Positions 58,586-64,000 of a stretch of 64,000 bases of DNA are shown piece after piece. The position numbers and the translations under genes were made by a program. The stretch lies in assembly GCF_036345155.1 (NCBI RefSeq), contig NZ_CP107772.1, forward strand, positions 7,688,001 to 7,752,000, read 5' to 3'. The notes beneath the pieces are model-generated. The model was not told where the DNA came from. It did not search any database and saw only the letters and a program-made list of their open reading frames with translations. The stretch is from Streptomyces sp. NBC_00582 (GTDB taxonomy: Bacteria; Actinomycetota; Actinomycetes; Streptomycetales; Streptomycetaceae). The first letter of the stretch is position 1, and every line of letters begins with the position of its first letter.

Positions 58586-60622
58586 ATGGCGCAGCGTGCG
58601 CACATGTGGAGAAACGCCAAGAACGCCGCCGCCTTCATGGCGGCCGCGGGGCTGACGGCGCTGAGTCTGGGGGCGGCACCCGGCGCCGCCGCGGCGGGGG
58701 AGCCGCGGATCGACCTGAAGGTCCTGGTCGTGGACAACGGGGACACCCCCGTGCAGGCCATCACCGCCGAGCTGAAGAGCACCGGCATCCCGTACACCGT
58801 CGTCGACCTCAACTCCGCGAGCCGGCCGACGATCACCGCGGCCTTCCTGGCCGACACCGTGAACGGGACCGCACGGGCGAAGTTCCAGGGCGTCGTACTG
58901 CCCAACGAGGCACCGTTCGGGGCCGGTTCGGCCGAGCAGGCCGCGCTGGAGGCCTACGAGAAGACGTACGGCATCCCGCAGGTCGACGCCTACACCTGGG
59001 CGCACCCGGAGGTGGGCCTGGGGTACGCGAGCTACTCCGGCTCCCTCGACGGACAGCAGGCGTCCGTCACCGCGGCCGGCAGGTCCGGCTGGTTCGGATA
59101 CCTCGACGGCGGCTTCAGCTTCGAGGACAACTCGCCGACCATCGGCGAGAGTTACGGCTACCTGGCGGCGCCCGGGGCCGGCTACACCAGCTATGTCGAC
59201 GCACCGCTGCCGGGGGGCGGCGGCACCGGCAGCCTGGTCGGCGAGTACGCCCACGACGGACGCCGCGAGCTGGTCGTGACGTTCGCCTACAACCAGTACC
59301 AGCAGCAGTTCCGGCTGCTGGCCCGCGGCATCGTCGAGTGGCTCACCCAGGGCGTCCACCTGGGCCGGGCCCGCAACTACTTCGCCGTCCACGTCGACGA
59401 CGTGTTCGCGCCCGACGCCCGCTGGGACGCCGCGCGCAACTGCACACCCGGCGACATCGACTGCGTCGGCGGCGGGGACGACGAGGGCACCCCGATCCGG
59501 ATGACGGCCGCCGACGCGGCCTACGCCGCCCAGTGGCAGCAGGACCACGGCTTCACCATGGACATGGTGTACAACGCCGGCGCCGGGGAGGAGTGGAAGA
59601 CCGAGAACGGCGGCACCGACGCCATGGCCGACCGGCTGCTCGCCGACAAGGCCAAGTACCGCTGGATCAACCACACCTACACCCACCCGTTCCTCGGCTG
59701 TGTGCAGGACACCTCCACCGTGCCGTGGAGCTGCGCCAAGAACGCCGACGGCTCGACGCAGTACATGAGCCGCGCCGACATCTCCGCGCAGATCCGCGAC
59801 AACAACGACTGGGCCGCCGCCAAGGGCCTGCCGATCGACCGCACCGAGCTGGTCACGGGCGAGCACTCGGGCCTCAGGACGCTGCCGCAGCAGCCGAACG
59901 ACAACCCGAACCTGGCCCGCGCCCTCTCCGACAACGGCGTCAAGTGGATCGCCTCGGACAACTCGCGCGAGCCCGAGCAGCGCGCCGTGGGCAACGCGCT
60001 GACCGTCCCGCGCTACCCGATGAACGTGTACTACAACACGGGCACCAAGGCCGAGATGGCCGACGAGTACAACTGGATCTACACCTCGAAGGCGGACGGC
60101 GGCAGCGGCATCTGCGAGGGCAACGCGTCCTCCACCTGCCTCTCCCAGCCGCTGGACACGGCCACCGGCTACGACGACGTCATCGTCCCCCAGGAGGCCC
60201 GCACCGACCTCGGCCACGCCATCAGCAACGACCCGCGGCCGCACTACGCCCACCAGTCCAACCTCGCCGAGGACCGCCTGCTCTACCCGGTCATGGAGAA
60301 GGTCCTCGCCGACTACACGGCGCTCTTCGCCGACAACACCCCCCTGGAGAACCTCCGCCAGAGCGCCATCGGCACCGAACTCCAGCGCCGCGCCGCCTGG
60401 CAGGCCGCCGTCGCCGCGAACAAGGTGACCGCGTACCGCGTCGGCAACACGGTCACGATCACCGCCCCGAACGGCACCCAGATCCCGGTCACCGCACCGG
60501 AGGGCACCAAGAAGCAACAGCTCCTCACCACCTCCGCCTTCGGCACCCCGTACGCAGGCCGCCGCTCCGACTGGACCACGCCCACCGGCCTCCAGTCAGC
60601 GGTCACCCTGAAGCTGCCGTAA
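58586..60622 (+). CDS. Secreted protein with NodB/CE4-like deacetylase signature (PelA-like C-terminal part)
   Basis: ATG 58586 has GGGGGAGGA upstream; 678 residues. Signal segment (AAAFMAAAGLTALSLGAAPG) ending AAAAG. Residues about 38-265 look like a Rossmann/GATase-type domain (DLKVLVVDNGDTPVQAITAE). Residues about 266-500 carry the CE4 pattern: VHVDDVFAPDARW (acidic pair) and WINHTYTHPFLGC (HxxxH-type metal ligands). That order, GATase-like then CE4-like, is found in PelA after its hydrolase domain. Role: probably deacetylation of an amino-sugar polymer outside the cell. Immediately followed by repeats and a PelF-like gene. Confidence 0.7.
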   Translation: MAQRAHMWRNAKNAAAFMAAAGLTALSLGAAPGAAAAGEPRIDLKVLVVDNGDTPVQAITAELKSTGIPYTVVDLNSASRPTITAAFLADTVNGTARAKFQGVVLPNEAPFGAGSAEQAALEAYEKTYGIPQVDAYTWAHPEVGLGYASYSGSLDGQQASVTAAGRSGWFGYLDGGFSFEDNSPTIGESYGYLAAPGAGYTSYVDAPLPGGGGTGSLVGEYAHDGRRELVVTFAYNQYQQQFRLLARGIVEWLTQGVHLGRARNYFAVHVDDVFAPDARWDAARNCTPGDIDCVGGGDDEGTPIRMTAADAAYAAQWQQDHGFTMDMVYNAGAGEEWKTENGGTDAMADRLLADKAKYRWINHTYTHPFLGCVQDTSTVPWSCAKNADGSTQYMSRADISAQIRDNNDWAAAKGLPIDRTELVTGEHSGLRTLPQQPNDNPNLARALSDNGVKWIASDNSREPEQRAVGNALTVPRYPMNVYYNTGTKAEMADEYNWIYTSKADGGSGICEGNASSTCLSQPLDTATGYDDVIVPQEARTDLGHAISNDPRPHYAHQSNLAEDRLLYPVMEKVLADYTALFADNTPLENLRQSAIGTELQRRAAWQAAVAANKVTAYRVGNTVTITAPNGTQIPVTAPEGTKKQQLLTTSAFGTPYAGRRSDWTTPTGLQSAVTLKLP

Positions 60623-60634
60623 CACCAACGCCCC

Positions 60635-60693
60635 AAGGGGGCGCGGGGCTGTATCGATAGGCGGCTCCGCCGTGTGGGCGCGACCGGCCACGA
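60635..60693 (+). repeat. Dispersed intergenic repeat, long type
   Basis: AAGGGGGCGCGGGGCTGTAT, CGATAGGCGGCTCCGCCGTG, TGGGCGCGACCGGCCACGA. Starts 13 bases after the deacetylase-like stop. GGCGGCTCCGCC is self-complementary and can act as a hairpin. Confidence 0.8.
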
Positions 60694-60751
60694 GGTCCTG
60701 CTCCGGCGGGCCGACCGCGCTCACAAGACCTCACCGGGGGCCGAGAGCCCC

Positions 60752-60783
60752 AAAGGGGCGCGGGGAACTGCGCGACCGGCCAC
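60752..60783 (+). repeat. Dispersed intergenic repeat, short type
   Basis: AAAGGGGCGCGGGGAACTGC then GCGACCGGCCAC. Same string as near 36118 and 56578. Sits about 80 bases before the PelF-like start. Confidence 0.8.
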
Positions 60784-60859
60784 ACCGAACCCGCACCCGG
60801 GCTCCGGTCCGCAGTTCCCCCACCGAATCCGCACCACAACAGGGGGAAGCGGCGCAGCC

Positions 60860-62377
60860 ATGCGCACAGGCCGACACGTCACCATGCTCACCGAAGGCAC
60901 CTACCCGCACGTCCACGGCGGCGTCAGCACCTGGTGCGACCAGCTCGTCAAGGGCATGCCCGAGGTGGACTTCCACCTCGTCTCGCTCTGCGGCAGCGGC
61001 CGCGAACCCGTGACCTGGGAGCTGCCGCCCAACGTCCGCCGCCACACCACCGTCCCGACCTGGGGCCCGCGCCCCGGCCGCGACCGGCCGCCGTACGGCA
61101 GGGACCTGCGCCGCTTCGGCGACGCCCACGAACGTCTCCTGCTGTCCGTCCTCGACCCGGAGGCACCCTGCGACTTCGGCGAGAGCCTCTACGCACTGGC
61201 CGCCCTCGCCCGCGAAGGACGGCTGTCGGCCGCCCTGCGCACCGAGACCGCGCTGCGCTCCCTGATGGCGATCTGGACCATGCCGCACCTTCCCACCGCC
61301 GCCGCCGTCCCCACCGTGCACGACGCGCTCACCGCCATCGACCTGCTGGAACACGCCCTGCGCCCGCTCGGCTTCCGGGTCCTGGAGGACTCCGTCGCCC
61401 ACGCCGTCAGCAGCGGACTCGCCACCCTCCCCGCCCTCGCCGCCCGCCACTTCGACGGCGTGCCGTTCCTCCTCACCGAGCACGGCATCTATCTGCGCGA
61501 GCGCTACCTCGGCAGCCGCCGCGAGACCCGGCGCTGGCCGGTGAAGGCCTTCATGCTCGGCTTCCACCGCGCCCTCAACACCCTCGGCTACCGCACGGCC
61601 GACCTCATCACCCCCTGCAACCAGTACAACCGCCGCTGGGAGGAGCGCGGCGGCGCCGACCCGCGGAAGATCCGCACGGTCTACAACGGCGTCGACCCGC
61701 AGGCCTTCCCGCACGCCGGACCCGAGCCCGAGGTCCCCACGCTGACCTGGTGCGGCCGGATCGACCCCATCAAGGACCTGGAGACCCTGCTCCGCGCCTA
61801 CGCCCTGGTCCGCGCCGAACTCCCCGACACCCGCCTGCGGTTGTTCGGCCCGGTGCCCCCCGGCTGCGAGGCGTACGCCACCCGGCTGGAGAAGCTCGCC
61901 GCCGACCTCGGCGTCACCGACGGCCTCACCTTCGAGGGCCGCGTCACCGACGTCTCGCGCGCCTACGCGGCCGGCCACGTCGTGGTGCTGTCCTCGATCT
62001 CCGAGGGCTTCCCGTTCTCCCTCATCGAGGCCATGTCCTGCGGCCGTACGACGGTGTCGACGGACGTCGGCGGAGTGCGCGAGGCCGTCGGCGACACCGG
62101 TCTGGTCGTCCCGCCGCGCGAGCCGGAGAAGCTGGCCGCGGCCGCCCTGACCCTCCTCAAGGACGACGAACAACGCCTGCGACTGGGCGAGTCGGCCCGG
62201 CAGCGGGTCATCGACCGGTTCACGCTGCGCCGCTCGGTCGACCACTTCCGCACGATCTACCAGGAACTCGCGGGCCTCGACGTCTACGAGCCCACCGTCG
62301 AGACGGTCACCGACTGGACCGAGGAACTCCGCGACCCGTGGTACCGGGCCGTGGCGACGGACGGGACGGACTGGTGA
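60860..62377 (+). CDS. pelF: PelF-type GT4 glycosyltransferase
   Basis: ATG 60860 (AGGGGGA twelve bases upstream); 505 residues, the length of PelF (507 in P. aeruginosa, from memory). The N terminus MRTGRHVTMLTEGTYPHVHG GVSTWCDQL has the DUF3492/PelF pattern. The GT4 nucleotide-sugar site SSISEGFPFSLIEAMSCGRT (E-x7-E) lies near 377-395. PelF polymerises the Pel polysaccharide in the cytoplasm from UDP-sugars. Its stop overlaps the next gene's start (GTGA), so translation is coupled. Confidence 0.88.
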   Translation: MRTGRHVTMLTEGTYPHVHGGVSTWCDQLVKGMPEVDFHLVSLCGSGREPVTWELPPNVRRHTTVPTWGPRPGRDRPPYGRDLRRFGDAHERLLLSVLDPEAPCDFGESLYALAALAREGRLSAALRTETALRSLMAIWTMPHLPTAAAVPTVHDALTAIDLLEHALRPLGFRVLEDSVAHAVSSGLATLPALAARHFDGVPFLLTEHGIYLRERYLGSRRETRRWPVKAFMLGFHRALNTLGYRTADLITPCNQYNRRWEERGGADPRKIRTVYNGVDPQAFPHAGPEPEVPTLTWCGRIDPIKDLETLLRAYALVRAELPDTRLRLFGPVPPGCEAYATRLEKLAADLGVTDGLTFEGRVTDVSRAYAAGHVVVLSSISEGFPFSLIEAMSCGRTTVSTDVGGVREAVGDTGLVVPPREPEKLAAAALTLLKDDEQRLRLGESARQRVIDRFTLRRSVDHFRTIYQELAGLDVYEPTVETVTDWTEELRDPWYRAVATDGTDW

Positions 62378-63825
62378 ACCGGAAGACCACCGGCCGTCGG
62401 ACGACCGCACGACCCTTCGTCCCCCGGCAGCGCACCGCGAGGACAACCCCCTCCTGGGCCGCCCCCGACCCCGTCGACCGGCTGGCCGCGGACCTCGGCG
62501 ACTTCGCGGCAGCCGCCGTCCACCCGGACGAGATAGCCGCGGCCTTGGAGTCCGACGGCCTCTCCGACGACCAGATCCGCGAACGCTACGGCGTGCGCGA
62601 CTCCTTCGCCCTCGCCGAGGAGCTCTACGCCCGCGTTCCGCGCCGTCACCCGGAACCCGACACCCCGCCGCACGACCCCTGGCGGGTGAGCCTGCGCGCC
62701 TGTCTGCTGCGCGGGCTGGTCTTCGCCCTGCCCGGCTTGGCGTACGTCCTCGGCGCCCCGCTGCTCACCGGCCCGCCCGGCGCCCTCGGCCTGCCGCCGG
62801 GCACGGTCCCGCTGCTGGCCGGCGCGCTGTTCGGCTGGACCTGGAACCAGGGCCTGTCCCACCGCGCGTACGCCTGGCTGGGCCTCGGCGACCGGCACGG
62901 CGCCCGCCGCTGCCTCCTCGTCGGGGCCCCCGTCGGCGCCCTGCTCGGCGCGCTGACCGCCCTCGCCGTCGCTGGGGCCGCCGACCGGGCGGCCGTGGCC
63001 TTCGCCACCGGCCAGTCCTGCTACCTCGGCGCCTCCACCACCCTGCTCGTCCTCGGCCGCGAACGGACCCTGCTGGCCGCCCTGGCCCCGCTGACGGCGG
63101 GCGCCCTGCTCGCCCTGGCCCACCCCCTCCCGGACCCCGTGGCCCTGACCCTGCTGCTGGGCTCCCTGGCCGCGGTGATGCTGCTCGGGCTGCTCTCGGT
63201 GGCCCCCTCCGTACGGAAGCCGTCCGGCGGCGCCGGCGCACCCGGACCGATGAGCTCGCTGCCGTACGCCCTCTTCGGCCTCGGCAGCGGCGCGCTCGTC
63301 CTGTACGCGGCCCTCGGGGACGTCCTGGCGGGGGAGGAGCACAGCGCCCTGGCCGCGCCCGCCGCCGTGGCACTCACCCTCAGCATGGGCCCGGCCGAAT
63401 GGCTGCTGTACCGCTTCCGCAGCGGCAGCCTGGCCACCCTGCGCTCCACGGGCACCCCGCGCGCCTTCCGGCGGGCGACCCTGCGCACCGGCGCCGAATG
63501 CCTCGCCGCCTACCTCCTCATCCTGCTGGCGCTCGGACCGGCCGCCACGGCCCTGTGGCCGCACGCCCCCGGCCTCACCGCCGTACGCCTTGCCGATCTG
63601 CTCCTGCTGGGCGCGGTGCTGTGGACCGGGCTGCTGCTGCAGTCCTTCGGCGCGGCCCTCGGCACGGCCGCCGTCTGCTGCGCCGCCGCCCTCGCCCAGA
63701 CCCTCGCCCTGCTCACCCACCTCACCGACCCGCACGGGGCGGCCCTTACGGTGTACGCAACGGCGGCCGCCGTCCAGGCGCTGCTGGTCCGCACACTCCT
63801 GGGAAGAGCGACGGCCCACCGATGA
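62374..63825 (+). CDS. Polytopic membrane protein coupled to the PelF-like gene
   Basis: GTG 62374 overlaps the pelF stop; 483 residues. A soluble head (about 1-110, helical, includes DDQIRERYGVRDSFALAEEL) precedes about twelve membrane helices (LRACLLRGLVFALPGLAYVL, VPLLAGALFGWTWN, ... TVYATAAAVQALLVRTLLG). Position and number of helices recall PelG, the presumed membrane exporter of Pel systems, but the sequence identity is not clear to me. It ends overlapping the lipoprotein start by four bases. Confidence 0.65.
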   Translation: MNRKTTGRRTTARPFVPRQRTARTTPSWAAPDPVDRLAADLGDFAAAAVHPDEIAAALESDGLSDDQIRERYGVRDSFALAEELYARVPRRHPEPDTPPHDPWRVSLRACLLRGLVFALPGLAYVLGAPLLTGPPGALGLPPGTVPLLAGALFGWTWNQGLSHRAYAWLGLGDRHGARRCLLVGAPVGALLGALTALAVAGAADRAAVAFATGQSCYLGASTTLLVLGRERTLLAALAPLTAGALLALAHPLPDPVALTLLLGSLAAVMLLGLLSVAPSVRKPSGGAGAPGPMSSLPYALFGLGSGALVLYAALGDVLAGEEHSALAAPAAVALTLSMGPAEWLLYRFRSGSLATLRSTGTPRAFRRATLRTGAECLAAYLLILLALGPAATALWPHAPGLTAVRLADLLLLGAVLWTGLLLQSFGAALGTAAVCCAAALAQTLALLTHLTDPHGAALTVYATAAAVQALLVRTLLGRATAHR

Positions 63826-64000
63826 CACCGCGATCCCTCCTCGCGACCGCGACCGCGACCGCGTCCGCGTCGCTGCTCCTGCTGCTGACGGGCTGCACCG
63901 CGGCCTCCGACGGCGACACCGACCGGGGCGGAGAACCCGCCGCCGGCGGTACGGCCGCGGGGAAGCGCTGGCAGCCCCGGCCGGGCACCGACTGGCAGTG
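63822..64000 (+). CDS. Lipoprotein, GH114-like (alpha-1,4-polygalactosaminidase family), 3' end outside window
   Basis: ATG 63822 overlaps the previous stop (ATGA). Lipobox LTGC after a hydrophobic core (SLLLLLTGC), then a Ser/Asp/Gly-rich stretch and RWQPRPGTDWQ before the window ends. The WQPxPGTxWQ start is typical of actinobacterial secreted GH114 enzymes (endo-alpha-1,4-polygalactosaminidase) as I recall it. PelA contains a GH114-like hydrolase domain fused to a deacetylase; here the two functions would be separate genes. Only about 59 residues are visible, so the call is provisional. Confidence 0.55.
   Translation, partial: MTPRSLLATATATASASLLLLLTGCTAASDGDTDRGGEPAAGGTAAGKRWQPRPGTDWQ

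Overview
The window looks like a chromosomal core segment of a Streptomyces, or a very close relative. Support comes from very high G+C with G/C-rich third codon positions, two glutamine synthetases (a 469-residue GSI and a 343-residue eukaryote-type GSII) each preceded by a GlnR-type box, GTG and TTG starts with AGGAGG ribosome sites, Streptomyces-type protein families, and the short dispersed G+C-rich intergenic repeats common in this genus. From memory, and not checked here, the order pullulanase - glnII - glnA - lipA/lipB - aceE - E2 - lpd - pepA resembles that of S. coelicolor. I see no tRNA, rRNA, CRISPR array, insertion sequence or prophage.

Layout. 0-6.5 kb: starch and glycogen use, with the 3' end of a secreted alpha-amylase and a secreted two-catalytic-domain amylase/pullulanase behind an amylase-type repeat operator. 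6.5-12 kb: a SpoIIE-type phosphatase, a small tautomerase, a TetR regulator, a sigma-like membrane protein, a TPR protein and a lipoprotein. 12-17.5 kb: a secreted DUF1996-like protein, a NarL/LuxR two-component system, an epimerase-like enzyme and an orphan winged-helix regulator. 17.5-31 kb: glnII and glnA, with between them a truncated HEAT-type gene and a hidden 50-codon ORF, envelope and secreted proteins, an ArsC-like protein, HTH_42 and DUF2252 proteins, and an htpX-pspAB pair. 31-36 kb: an RDD protein, a perfect 78-bp palindrome between convergent genes, DUF4191, lipA, lipB and a TPR regulator. 36-43.6 kb: an FAD oxidoreductase, a TIGR01777 protein, a GNAT enzyme, a MarP-like protease divergent from a PGRP amidase, DUF4240 and a WYL regulator.

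43.6-58.2 kb is an oxo-acid dehydrogenase neighbourhood: aceE (E1) behind a promoter with a 17-bp operator-like palindrome, a giant P-type ATPase whose N-terminal half looks like a dead ATPase copy, a GntR/FCD regulator, a double-lipoyl E2, lpd (E3) and pepA. aceE, E2 and lpd together supply a pyruvate dehydrogenase complex. lipA and lipB, 10 kb away, make the lipoyl groups that the E2 carries.

58.5-64 kb is the most interesting part. A secreted protein with a NodB-like deacetylase signature is followed by a PelF-type glycosyltransferase, a polytopic membrane protein overlapping it by 4 bases (GTGA), and a lipoprotein overlapping that by 4 bases (ATGA), whose first mature residues resemble GH114 polygalactosaminidases. 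Together these look like a Pel-like amino-sugar exopolysaccharide locus. It continues beyond the right edge.

Most other long open frames are antisense shadows of these genes, as expected at this base composition.
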